Shown here in pieces: positions 17,135 to 25,380 of a stretch of DNA of 45,754 nt. Under the pieces are notes generated by a model, which saw nothing but the letters and a program-made list of their open reading frames with translations, searched no databases and had not been told where the DNA came from. The stretch spans positions 1-45,754 of the forward strand of contig JAFXTD010000016.1 of NCBI GenBank assembly GCA_017535925.1. The letters are read 5' to 3'. Position 1 is the stretch's first letter, and each line of letters begins with the position of its first letter. The position numbers were made by a program, and so were the translations under genes. The stretch comes from Selenomonadaceae bacterium. GTDB lineage: Bacteria; Bacillota; Negativicutes; Selenomonadales; Selenomonadaceae.

Positions 17135-17704
17135 ATGAAAAAGTTTCTCTCACTCACGACGCTTTTGCTGTGCATGCTGATTGCTCTGCCGGCTTTGGCA
17201 CACGGAAATGATTCTGCCGCCGAACAGCGTCGACAAATCGACCAACTTTCCGAAAAGACTCTCGACATGCTTTATGCCAAATATCCTCATGCTCAACGCG
17301 TCATCAACAATTGCTATGCTTGGGCGACGCTGTCGAATACGGGCTTGAAACTCGGTCTCTTCGGCAGTGCACACGGGCGCGGCGTTGCCGTCAACAACGT
17401 CACCGGCGAACGCGTTTATCTGCACATGGAGGAACAATCGGTGGGCTTGGGTATCGGCGCAAAGGAATACAATTTGATTTTCCTTATCGATAATCGCGAA
17501 GCTTGGGATAATTTTATTATAGGCAAAATTCGTTTCGGTGCCTCTGCCGATGCTTCCGCCAATGACAGTGTGAACGGCGGTTCGATTGAAGGTGCGGAAT
17601 ATGCTGCGCCGGGCGTCTGGGTTCTTCAAATGACAACCAAAGGACTCGCGCTTGAGGCGGAACTCAAGGGCACAAAAATTTACAAGGACAAAAAACTCAA
17701 CTGA
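17135..17704 (+). CDS. Exported SYLF/YSC84-like lipid-binding protein
   Basis: The chosen start ATG 17135 (189 residues) has GGAGTG upstream and opens with a classic signal peptide, MKKFLSLTTLLLCMLIALPALA. The mature part has the run ATLSNTGLKLGLFGSAHGRG followed by an EEQSVGLGIGAKEYNLIFL strand and a FGASADASANDS tail. This order of strands matches the SYLF (YSC84) lipid-binding fold. It is probably periplasmic. It closes a short operon with two glycosyltransferase-like genes and is followed by a strong terminator. Confidence 0.65.
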   Translation: MKKFLSLTTLLLCMLIALPALAHGNDSAAEQRRQIDQLSEKTLDMLYAKYPHAQRVINNCYAWATLSNTGLKLGLFGSAHGRGVAVNNVTGERVYLHMEEQSVGLGIGAKEYNLIFLIDNREAWDNFIIGKIRFGASADASANDSVNGGSIEGAEYAAPGVWVLQMTTKGLALEAELKGTKIYKDKKLN

Positions 17705-17719
17705 AAAATTTCAAATCAA

Positions 17720-17757
17720 AAAGCCTCTTCCAAAACGGGAGAGGCTTTAATTTTTTT
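17720..17757 (+). terminator. Bidirectional terminator
   Basis: A 12-bp stem, AAAGCCTCTTCC (17720-17731) with GGGAGAGGCTTT (17737-17748), is followed by TTTTTTT. The minus strand also has a T-rich tail, serving the convergent GmrSD-type gene. Confidence 0.85.
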
Positions 17758-17764
17758 GCCGATT

Positions 17765-19846
17765 TTATTCTTGCTGAAGCGTGAAGTAAATATCTTCCTT
17801 GAAATTTGTTCCGCCTAACTTGTCAAAATTTTCCACGAGGACTTTCATTATCGTCAAGCAGTCTTCCGTGCTGAAACCCGTTTCCATGTAAAAGCCGTCG
17901 TCGATTTGGAAAGCGGTCGGCTCGGTCGGGAATAAACTTTTCCGAACGTTTTCCATCTGCGTCGCTTTACGGAAAGTGTCTCTGTCAAGAACATAAAGTT
18001 GCCGCACAACCTCGCGCAAGATACGATTCCAATGCGGCAATTTTATTTCCGTTTCGGCAAAGTAAAAGCTCGCGGGCTTCGCGCCTTTCAACAACCTGAA
18101 ATCCGAATCAAGATTGAACGTGTCGCCGATGTTCACAGATTTTGAATTGAACTCTTCGGGCAGTTGCCAAATATTAACAGCCTCCGCCGCCAATTTTTTT
18201 GCCCGCGATTGAATTTGTCTGGAATTCCATTCGGAATAATCTTTTAACGCTCGTGTGTAAGAAAAATTTGAATCCGCATAAGTTTTTTTCTTCGTCTCGA
18301 AATCCGAATTGCCAAGCTCGGAATTGTAAGCCGTCAAAGTCAAATTTCCCAAAGTATGGAGCCAGCGTTCGTGAGTTTGCAAGTCGTTGCGAGTCGTCAA
18401 ATAATCTTTCCAACTTCCGCTAAGTTTTTGCGGCATGATGTGTTCGACGGTCGCCTCCGAATAGGCGGGTAACTCTTTGGCATGTGCCGCACGTTCCAAA
18501 GAGTACAGCATATATCGGCAGCCGTGACTTTTTATCGTCTCATACAAGTTGTTGTTGACGAGGGCGGCTTGAAAATCTTTGTTGCCGGGGAAAGAGTAGC
18601 GTCCTTTGCCGAAGGTTATGACTTGCCAAAAAGAATTTTCGTCCAAAGAATTTTCTTTGTCGAGGCGAGCGAGGACGTTGCCGGCGAATTGCGAAGTTAT
18701 TCCGGTATTGCCGCAAACTTTGGCGCGGAAGGCAAGAGAAATTAAAGCGTCGACAAATTTTATAAAGGTTGCCTCGTCGAAATGATTTTTTTCATAACGG
18801 TCAAGCAAGTACATTAAAATAATCGGCGCGTTATCGGATTTGAGCAGAAAGGTCAATTCATAAAATTTTTTGTCAAGCGCGGAGAGATTTGCAAACTTTG
18901 TTTCGTCGTTGAAAATGAAGCGGCGGAAAAATTTTGCGTAGCGATATAAATCTTTCAAGCAGGGTTCCGTGTCATGATAATTTTCCAAAAAATATTCCTT
19001 GAAAAAGATATAAAGGTTGCGATTGCTCAAGCGTTGCTTTTTTGTTTCCATGACGGAGTCGGATTTGCGCTTGGTTATCAGATACTGCACCAAAAAATTT
19101 TCCACGTTGTCCGAAGGGCGCAGAAATTCTTCAATCTTCAGCCAGTAATTTTTATAAAGTTCCTCTTGCAAATGATAATCCAGCGGCATGAGCAAAAAGT
19201 TTCTGATTAAATCCGCCTTCGTTAAGTCAAGACCGGTCGAGTTGAGCGATTCGAAAATTTCTTGAGGGTTCTCTTCTTCAAGCATAATACTTACGACGGT
19301 CAATTTTCCCGTTGCGTTGTAAAATTCTTTCGGCGTGTAATTCGATTCTTTAATTTTTTCGCGGAAGAAGACAAAGTTTCTGTACATGGCGGAAGATTTT
19401 TCCTGCGCGGTAAAATTATTTTCGTCGAAGGGTACGTTACCCATAAGCTTTTCGAAAACATCGCGGTCATATTCCGTCGGGCGCAACTTGCATTTATTTT
19501 TACGTTCACCTTTGGAATGCTTGATAAAAGTCGAATGAATATCGTCCTTTAAGTCTTCGTCGCCGGTCAAATCGTAAAGGGCTTTGGCAAATAAAATAAT
19601 GCTTGTGATTCGTTGTTGTCCGTCGATAATTACAAGTTCGCGAAAAATATCTGCGCCGGCGTTCTCCAAATAAACGAACGTGCCGATAAAATGAGACTTG
19701 CCGGTTTCGATAATGCGGACTATGTCCTCAAAGAGCTGTTCGCAATTTGCAATTTTCCAATCGTAATTTCTTTGATAGACGGGAATAACGAACGTCCTCT
19801 TCTCCGCGATGAAATCATGTAACCAAAATTTTTTTGCATCCAACAA
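17765..19846 (-). CDS. GmrSD-type (DUF262/DUF1524) nuclease, single polypeptide
   Basis: The 693-residue protein has an N-terminal DUF262 domain with the signature IIDGQQRITS near residues 73-82 and PVYQRNYDW near 22-30, typical of NTP-dependent GmrS-like modules. Near residues 460-510 a DUF1524 HNH nuclease shows TVEHIMPQ and HTLGNLTLT. The last 110 residues form a further domain with a conserved DUF-like alpha/beta pattern. Such fused GmrS-GmrD proteins are type IV restriction enzymes that cut modified (for example glucosylated) phage DNA. It begins with TTG 19846, set by GGAG seven bases upstream; the preceding in-frame codon is a stop. It has its own promoter and stands alone amid housekeeping genes. 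Confidence 0.85.
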   Translation of the reverse strand: MLDAKKFWLHDFIAEKRTFVIPVYQRNYDWKIANCEQLFEDIVRIIETGKSHFIGTFVYLENAGADIFRELVIIDGQQRITSIILFAKALYDLTGDEDLKDDIHSTFIKHSKGERKNKCKLRPTEYDRDVFEKLMGNVPFDENNFTAQEKSSAMYRNFVFFREKIKESNYTPKEFYNATGKLTVVSIMLEEENPQEIFESLNSTGLDLTKADLIRNFLLMPLDYHLQEELYKNYWLKIEEFLRPSDNVENFLVQYLITKRKSDSVMETKKQRLSNRNLYIFFKEYFLENYHDTEPCLKDLYRYAKFFRRFIFNDETKFANLSALDKKFYELTFLLKSDNAPIILMYLLDRYEKNHFDEATFIKFVDALISLAFRAKVCGNTGITSQFAGNVLARLDKENSLDENSFWQVITFGKGRYSFPGNKDFQAALVNNNLYETIKSHGCRYMLYSLERAAHAKELPAYSEATVEHIMPQKLSGSWKDYLTTRNDLQTHERWLHTLGNLTLTAYNSELGNSDFETKKKTYADSNFSYTRALKDYSEWNSRQIQSRAKKLAAEAVNIWQLPEEFNSKSVNIGDTFNLDSDFRLLKGAKPASFYFAETEIKLPHWNRILREVVRQLYVLDRDTFRKATQMENVRKSLFPTEPTAFQIDDGFYMETGFSTEDCLTIMKVLVENFDKLGGTNFKEDIYFTLQQE

Positions 19847-19871
19847 GCATCATCTCCAAAAATTTTTCGCC

Positions 19872-19900
19872 ATTATAAAATTTAAGTCGGGCGGTTGCAA
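19872..19900 (-). promoter_or_regulatory. Promoter of the GmrSD-type gene
   Basis: On the minus strand, -35 TTGCAA (19895-19900) and -10 TATAAT (19872-19877) are 17 bases apart. The predicted leader is only about 20 bases. Confidence 0.7.
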
Positions 19901-19926
19901 GAAAATTTTCAACATATGCGGCGCGG

Positions 19927-19955
19927 TTTACTTTTTCATAGCGGCATGCTATAAT
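19927..19955 (+). promoter_or_regulatory. Promoter of nifJ
   Basis: -35 TTTACT (19927-19932), a 17-base spacer and -10 TATAAT (19950-19955), with an extended TG before the -10. It diverges from the GmrSD-gene promoter. Confidence 0.7.
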
Positions 19956-20003
19956 TCCTCGCAAATTTATTTTCCAATGTTGAGAGGAGAGCTTTGAAAG
20001 CTT

Positions 20004-23000
20004 ATGGCAAAAAAAATGAAGACGATGGACGGCAACCAAGCGGCGGCGTATGTATCCTATGCATTTACGGATGTCGCTGCGATTTATCCGATAACGCCGT
20101 CGTCGCCTATGGCTGAAGATGTAGACGTTATGGCAGCAAAGGGCGTCAAAAATATTTTCGGACAGAAAGTTCGTTTGGTCGAGTTGCAGTCGGAAGGCGG
20201 CGCGGCAGGAACGGTTCACGGCTCGTTGCAGGCGGGCGCACTCACGACGACTTACACGGCGTCGCAAGGCTTCCTGCTCATGATTCCGAATCTTTACAAA
20301 ATCGCGGGCGAACAACTTCCCGGCGTCTTCCATGTATCTGCGCGGGCACTTGCAACTTCGACGCTTTCAATCTTCGGCGATCACCAAGACGTAATGGCGG
20401 CTCGTCAAACGGGTTGTGCAATGTTCGCGGAGTCAAGCGTGCAAGAGGTTATGGACTTATCGGCAGTGGCGCACCTCGCGGCTATCAAAGGACGCATTCC
20501 GTTTATAAATTTCTTTGACGGCTTCCGCACCTCGCATGAGATTCAAAAGATTGAGTTGATTGATTATGCAGACCTCGCAAAACTTTTGGACTTCGACGCC
20601 GTGAATAAATTCCGCCGCAACGCACTCAATCCCGATCATCCTGTCATGCGCGGCACGGCAACCAATCCCGACGTTTACTTCCAGATTCGTGAGACCGTCA
20701 ACAACAACTATGACCGCTTGCCCGACCTCGTCGAAGAGATTATGGCGGAAGTGGCCAAGGTTACCGGGCGCGTTCATCACGTTTTCGACTACAGCGGCGC
20801 ACCCGATGCCGAACGCGTCATTATCGCTATCGGTTCCGGCTGTCAAACTGCAAACGAGGCGGCGGCTTACCTCAACGCTCAAGGAGAAAAAGTCGGCGTC
20901 GTCAGCGTGCATTTGTATCGCCCGTTCAGCGTCAAACATTTCCTTAACGCAATTCCGAAAACCGTCAAGAAAATCGCAGTCCTCGACCGCACAAAGGAAA
21001 GCGGCTCCGTCGGCGAACCTCTTTATCTTGACGTGAAGAGCGCGTTTTATGATTCGGAAATTAAACCCGTTATCGTCGGCGGACGTTTTGGTCTCGGCGG
21101 CAAAGACACCACGCCCGACCAGTTGCTTGCCGTCTTCGAGGAGCTCAAAAAAGATTCGCCCATGAACGGTTTTACAATCGGTATCAACGACGACGTTTCA
21201 AATAAATCTCTCGCGACCTCTCATCATGACGTTGACCTCACGCCCGAAGGAACGACCGCTTGCAAATTCTGGGGGCTCGGCTCGGACGGCACCGTCGGCG
21301 CGAACAAATCCGCCATTAAAATTATCGGAGACAACACGAAACTTTATGCGCAGGCTTATTTCGCTTACGACTCAAAAAAATCCGGCGGCATTACCATGAG
21401 CCATTTGCGTTTCGGTGAAAAGCCGATAACCTCGCCTTATCTTATCACCAAGCCCGATTTCGTTTCCTGTTCGCAGAAAAGCTACGTTCATCATTACAAT
21501 TTAATCGCGGGCATGAAACGCGGCGGCATTTTCCTTTTGAATACCGATTGGAGCGACGAAAAGCTCGGTCATAAACTCAAGCCCGCAATGAAACGCTACA
21601 TTGCCGAAAACGATATTCAAGTTTACACCGTCAACGCCGTGAAAATCGCGGGCGAACTCGGACTCGGCGGACGCTTCAACATGGTCATGCAAGCCGCCTT
21701 CTTCAAGCTGGCGAATATCATTCCGATTGACGAGGCCGTTAAATACCTCAAAGACGCCGTCGAAAAATCTTACGGCTCAAAGGGACAAAACGTCGTCGAC
21801 ATGAACTGGGGCGCGATTGATAAAGGTATCGAGGCTCTGCACAAAGTCGACACGAGCACTTGGGACGTTGAAGATACGAGCATGAATCACAAATCGCGGC
21901 AAGTCGACCCGCCCGAATTTATCAGCGAAGTTCAAAACGTCATGAACCGTCAAGAGGGCGATGAACTTTCCGTCAGCAAATTCGTTGAGCTTGCGGACGG
22001 CACCTTCCCCGTCGGCGGAACTGCTTACGAAAAACGCGGCACGGCTATCAAAGTTCCGGCTTGGGATAAATCAAAATGTATCGGTTGCAATCAATGTTCG
22101 TTCGTGTGTCCTCACGCGGCGATTCGACCGATTCTCACGACAGAAGACGAACTTAAAAATGCTCCCGAAGGCATGGAATCAATCCCCTCGAAAATTTCTC
22201 GCGGCAAATATAATTTGACAATCTCCGTTTCAACTTACGACTGCTTGGGTTGCGGCAACTGCGCTCAAGTTTGTCCGAAGCAAGCTTTGACAATGGTGCC
22301 CTTCAACGATGCGGCGAAGGCTCGTCAAAAAATTTTCGACTACGGTGTTAAACTTCCGCCGAAAGAAAATCCGACGAAAAAGACAACCGTTATCGGCAGC
22401 CAATTCGAACAACCGCTCTTTGAATTCAGCGGTGCCTGCGCGGGTTGCGGCGAAACTCCTTATGCAAAACTTTTGACGCAACTTTTCGGCGACCGCATGA
22501 TGATTGCAAACGCAACGGGTTGTTCGTCGATTTGGGGCGCGTCTGCTCCCGCCATGCCTTATACAAAAAATTTCAACGGTCACGGTCCGGCTTGGGGCAA
22601 TTCCCTTTTCGAGGACAACGCCGAATACGGCTTGGGCATGTTCCTCGGCGTCAAGGCGATTCGTGAATCACTTGCAAGCGATGTTGAAAAAGTTCTTGCC
22701 GAAAATATTTCCGACGAACTCAAAGCCGCTTTGACTGATTGGAAAGAAAATCGCAACGTCAGCGAAAACACTCGCGAACGCGCCGATAAGTTGACGGCTC
22801 TGCTTGAGGCTCAAAAGGGCGATAACGCTCTGCTCAATAAAATTTATGACAACCGCGATTTCTTTGTTAAGCGTTCGCAATGGATACTCGGCGGCGACGG
22901 CTGGGCTTATGATATCGGCTACGGCGGACTCGATCACGTTTTGGCAAGTGGCGAAGATATTAACGTTTTCGTCTTCGACACGGAAGTTTATTCCAACACG

Positions 23001-23525
23001 GGCGGTCAAGCTTCAAAGGCGACACCTGCTGCGGCTATCGCTCAATTCGCGGCGACCGGCAAGAAGACCAAGAAAAAAGATTTGGGCAAGATGGCAATGA
23101 GCTACGGTTACGTTTACGTTGCGCAAGTTTCAATGGGTGCCGACCAAAATCAATTGCTCAAGGCGATAACGGAGGCGGAGGCTTATCCCGGACCGTCGTT
23201 GATTGTTGCCTATTCGCCTTGCATAAATCACGGAATCAGAAAAGGCATGGGCTCCAGTCAGTTGGAAGGCAAGCTCGCGGTTCAGTGCGGCTATTGGGCG
23301 AATTGGCGTTACAATCCTCAACTCGTCGGCACCGGCAAAAATCCTTTCATGCTCGACAGCAAAGAACCCGACTTCAGCAAGTTCCAAGAATTTTTGATGG
23401 GCGAAGTTCGTTACTCGTCTTTGAAAAGAAACTTCCCCGACGCCGCGCAGGCTCTCTTTGAGAAGACTCAACACGACGCAGAAGATCGCATTAACGGTTA
23501 TAAAATTTTGGCAGGAAAGGTTTAA
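20004..23525 (+). CDS. nifJ: Pyruvate:ferredoxin (flavodoxin) oxidoreductase
   Basis: The 1,173-residue homodimer-type enzyme converts pyruvate and CoA to acetyl-CoA, CO2 and reduced ferredoxin. Domain order is standard: pyruvate-binding domain with IYPITPSSPMAED near residues 26-38, CoA-binding and gamma domains, two [4Fe-4S] ferredoxin motifs (CIGCNQCSFVCPHA near 691 and CLGCGNCAQVCPKQ near 745), the proximal cluster cysteines starting at CAGCGE near 811, and the thiamine diphosphate site GDGWAYDIGYGG near 964. The GAGAGGAG ribosome site is unusually far (14 bases) from ATG 20004, with a small AGCTTT/AAAGCT palindrome between; ATG 20016 or later is possible. leuB follows after 3 bases. Confidence 0.97.
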   Translation: MAKKMKTMDGNQAAAYVSYAFTDVAAIYPITPSSPMAEDVDVMAAKGVKNIFGQKVRLVELQSEGGAAGTVHGSLQAGALTTTYTASQGFLLMIPNLYKIAGEQLPGVFHVSARALATSTLSIFGDHQDVMAARQTGCAMFAESSVQEVMDLSAVAHLAAIKGRIPFINFFDGFRTSHEIQKIELIDYADLAKLLDFDAVNKFRRNALNPDHPVMRGTATNPDVYFQIRETVNNNYDRLPDLVEEIMAEVAKVTGRVHHVFDYSGAPDAERVIIAIGSGCQTANEAAAYLNAQGEKVGVVSVHLYRPFSVKHFLNAIPKTVKKIAVLDRTKESGSVGEPLYLDVKSAFYDSEIKPVIVGGRFGLGGKDTTPDQLLAVFEELKKDSPMNGFTIGINDDVSNKSLATSHHDVDLTPEGTTACKFWGLGSDGTVGANKSAIKIIGDNTKLYAQAYFAYDSKKSGGITMSHLRFGEKPITSPYLITKPDFVSCSQKSYVHHYNLIAGMKRGGIFLLNTDWSDEKLGHKLKPAMKRYIAENDIQVYTVNAVKIAGELGLGGRFNMVMQAAFFKLANIIPIDEAVKYLKDAVEKSYGSKGQNVVDMNWGAIDKGIEALHKVDTSTWDVEDTSMNHKSRQVDPPEFISEVQNVMNRQEGDELSVSKFVELADGTFPVGGTAYEKRGTAIKVPAWDKSKCIGCNQCSFVCPHAAIRPILTTEDELKNAPEGMESIPSKISRGKYNLTISVSTYDCLGCGNCAQVCPKQALTMVPFNDAAKARQKIFDYGVKLPPKENPTKKTTVIGSQFEQPLFEFSGACAGCGETPYAKLLTQLFGDRMMIANATGCSSIWGASAPAMPYTKNFNGHGPAWGNSLFEDNAEYGLGMFLGVKAIRESLASDVEKVLAENISDELKAALTDWKENRNVSENTRERADKLTALLEAQKGDNALLNKIYDNRDFFVKRSQWILGGDGWAYDIGYGGLDHVLASGEDINVFVFDTEVYSNTGGQASKATPAAAIAQFAATGKKTKKKDLGKMAMSYGYVYVAQVSMGADQNQLLKAITEAEAYPGPSLIVAYSPCINHGIRKGMGSSQLEGKLAVQCGYWANWRYNPQLVGTGKNPFMLDSKEPDFSKFQEFLMGEVRYSSLKRNFPDAAQALFEKTQHDAEDRINGYKILAGKV

Positions 23526-23528
23526 GCT

Positions 23529-24596
23529 ATGAAAAAAATTATTGTCATACCCGGCGACGGAATCGGGCAGGAAATTACAAAATCCGCTGTCGAAGTTTTG
23601 AAGAAGGTCGACGAAAAATTTAATATCGGCTTGGAATTTGAGACACGCGACGCGGGCGGCACTTCCTATGAAAAATTCGGGACGCCTTTAACTGACGAGG
23701 CACTTGACGCTTGCAAGAAAGCTGACGGCGTTTTATTCGGCGCGGTCGGCGGCAAGAAGTGGGACAGCTTGCCCGTGCACCTTCGCCCCGAAAAAGCTAT
23801 CTTCGGTTTGCGCAAAGGCTTGGGGCTTTTTGCAAATTTGCGCCCCACGAAAGTTTATCCCGAACTGATTAATTCTTCGCCGCTCAAGCCCGAACTCGTC
23901 GGCGGCAGTGATTTGCTTATCGTCCGCGAATTGGTCGGCGGCATTTACTTTGGTAAACGTTGCGAATCGGAAATCAATGCGCAAGGCGATGAGCAGGCTT
24001 GGGATACAGAAATTTATTCCGTGCCCGAAATCGAACGAATCACAAAGCTTGCCTTCGAGACAGCCAAACTTCGTCGCGGCAAAGTCACTTCCGTCGACAA
24101 GGCGAACGTCCTCGCGGCAAGTCGTCTTTGGAGAAAAGTTGTCGTCGACGTTGCCAAAGATTTTCCCGAAGTCGAATTGAATCATCTTTACGTTGACAAC
24201 GCGGCAATGCAACTTGTCCTCAACCCGAAGCAATTCGACGTTATCGTCACGAACAATATTTTCGGCGACATCTTGAGCGACGAGGCGGCAGTTATCGGAG
24301 GGTCAATCGGCTTGATGCCCAGCGCGTCTATCGGCGAACTCACCAGCCTTTACGAACCGATTCACGGCTCCGCGCCCGACATTGCCGGCAAAGACATTGC
24401 AAACCCGATGGGCACGATTCTCAGCGCGGCGATGCTCCTTCGCTACAGTCTCAAAGAAGAAGCGGCGGCTCAAACAATCGAGGCGGCTATCGATAAAACT
24501 TTGGCTGACGGCTGGCGCACGGCGGATATTTTCACCGAAGGCTTCAAGAAAATCGGCACCGCGCAAGCCACCGAAATTATCTGCAAAAATCTTTGA
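23529..24596 (+). CDS. leuB: 3-isopropylmalate dehydrogenase
   Basis: LeuB oxidatively decarboxylates 3-isopropylmalate in leucine synthesis, using NAD+. It is 355 residues with IPGDGIGQEI at the N-terminus, LRKGLGLFANLRP near residues 94-106 (the substrate arginines), VDNAAMQL near 225 and the NAD-site motif EPIHGSAPDIAGK near 277-289. Its start lies 3 bases after the nifJ stop, so the two are co-transcribed. This is unusual, because leuB normally sits with leuA/C/D, none of which is visible here. A terminator follows at once. Confidence 0.95.
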   Translation: MKKIIVIPGDGIGQEITKSAVEVLKKVDEKFNIGLEFETRDAGGTSYEKFGTPLTDEALDACKKADGVLFGAVGGKKWDSLPVHLRPEKAIFGLRKGLGLFANLRPTKVYPELINSSPLKPELVGGSDLLIVRELVGGIYFGKRCESEINAQGDEQAWDTEIYSVPEIERITKLAFETAKLRRGKVTSVDKANVLAASRLWRKVVVDVAKDFPEVELNHLYVDNAAMQLVLNPKQFDVIVTNNIFGDILSDEAAVIGGSIGLMPSASIGELTSLYEPIHGSAPDIAGKDIANPMGTILSAAMLLRYSLKEEAAAQTIEAAIDKTLADGWRTADIFTEGFKKIGTAQATEIICKNL

Positions 24597-24613
24597 ACGT
24601 ATAAAAAATTTTT

Positions 24614-24639
24614 TCCCGTCAATGTGGCGGGATTTTTTT
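24614..24639 (+). terminator. Terminator of nifJ-leuB
   Basis: TCCCG (24614-24618) pairs with CGGGA (24628-24632) and a seven-T run follows directly. Confidence 0.8.
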
Positions 24640-24640
24640 A

Positions 24641-24649
24641 TGATATAAT
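24641..24649 (+). promoter_or_regulatory. Extended -10 promoter of rsmE-mtaB
   Basis: TGATATAAT is a perfect extended -10. It begins one base after the T tract of the leuB terminator, and no good -35 is seen. Confidence 0.55.
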
Positions 24650-24666
24650 CTGCGCGAGGTGAAAGC

Positions 24667-25380
24667 ATGAAGAGAATTTTTTTGAAGAAGATAACCGACG
24701 AGGTCACGATAAGCGGCAGCGATGCAAATCATTTGGCGCGGTCATTGAGAGCCAAGCGAGGCGATAAAATTACGGCGGTCGACGGCACCGGCAACTGCGC
24801 GGTTCTTGAATTGATAAATTTCGACAGAGAGACGATTAAAGCAAAGCGTATCGGCGAACTTCAAAAGATCGTCGTCGAGAAAAAAATTATTCTTGCCGAC
24901 TGCTTGCCCAAACAAAATCGCTTCGATAACATAATCGAGAAGGCGACCGAGTTGGGTGTCGAAAAAATTCAGCCGCTCATTTCCGAAAGGACAATCGCCC
25001 GTCCGCGAGGCAACAAACTTGAACGTTGGCAACGAATCGCAAAAGAGGCTGCCGAGCAATGCGCCCGCGACACAATTCCCGAAATCGAAAACGTTCGCGA
25101 GCTTGACGACTGGTTAAAGGAAATCACTCCGCCGGACGAGGACACGCTCTTTTTGTTTTGTTGGGAGCTTGAGCAGGCGACGACCGTCCGAGAGGTCTTG
25201 CGCCTCAACGTCGACAAAAATATTATCGTGCTTATCGGCCCCGAAGGCGGCTTTTCCGAGCGCGAAGTTTCAAAAATAAAATCGGCGGGCGGCGTGAGTG
25301 TCACTTTGGGCAAAAGAATTTTGAAGACGGACACGGCGGCTGTTTCCGTCTTGGCGATGATAAATTATGAACGCATGTAA
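24667..25380 (+). CDS. rsmE: 16S rRNA (uracil-1498-N3)-methyltransferase
   Basis: RsmE methylates U1498 in the decoding region of 16S rRNA. The 237-residue SPOUT-class protein has a PUA-like N-terminus, the motif KATELGVEKIQPLISERT near residues 94-111, and the SAM-binding knot motifs IGPEGGFSEREV near 189-200 and LGKRILKTDTAAV near 215-228. GAGGTGAAAGC precedes ATG 24667. The gene overlaps mtaB by 14 bases, indicating coupled translation. In many Firmicutes rsmE sits between prmA and mtaB; prmA is not adjacent here. Confidence 0.94.
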   Translation: MKRIFLKKITDEVTISGSDANHLARSLRAKRGDKITAVDGTGNCAVLELINFDRETIKAKRIGELQKIVVEKKIILADCLPKQNRFDNIIEKATELGVEKIQPLISERTIARPRGNKLERWQRIAKEAAEQCARDTIPEIENVRELDDWLKEITPPDEDTLFLFCWELEQATTVREVLRLNVDKNIIVLIGPEGGFSEREVSKIKSAGGVSVTLGKRILKTDTAAVSVLAMINYERM

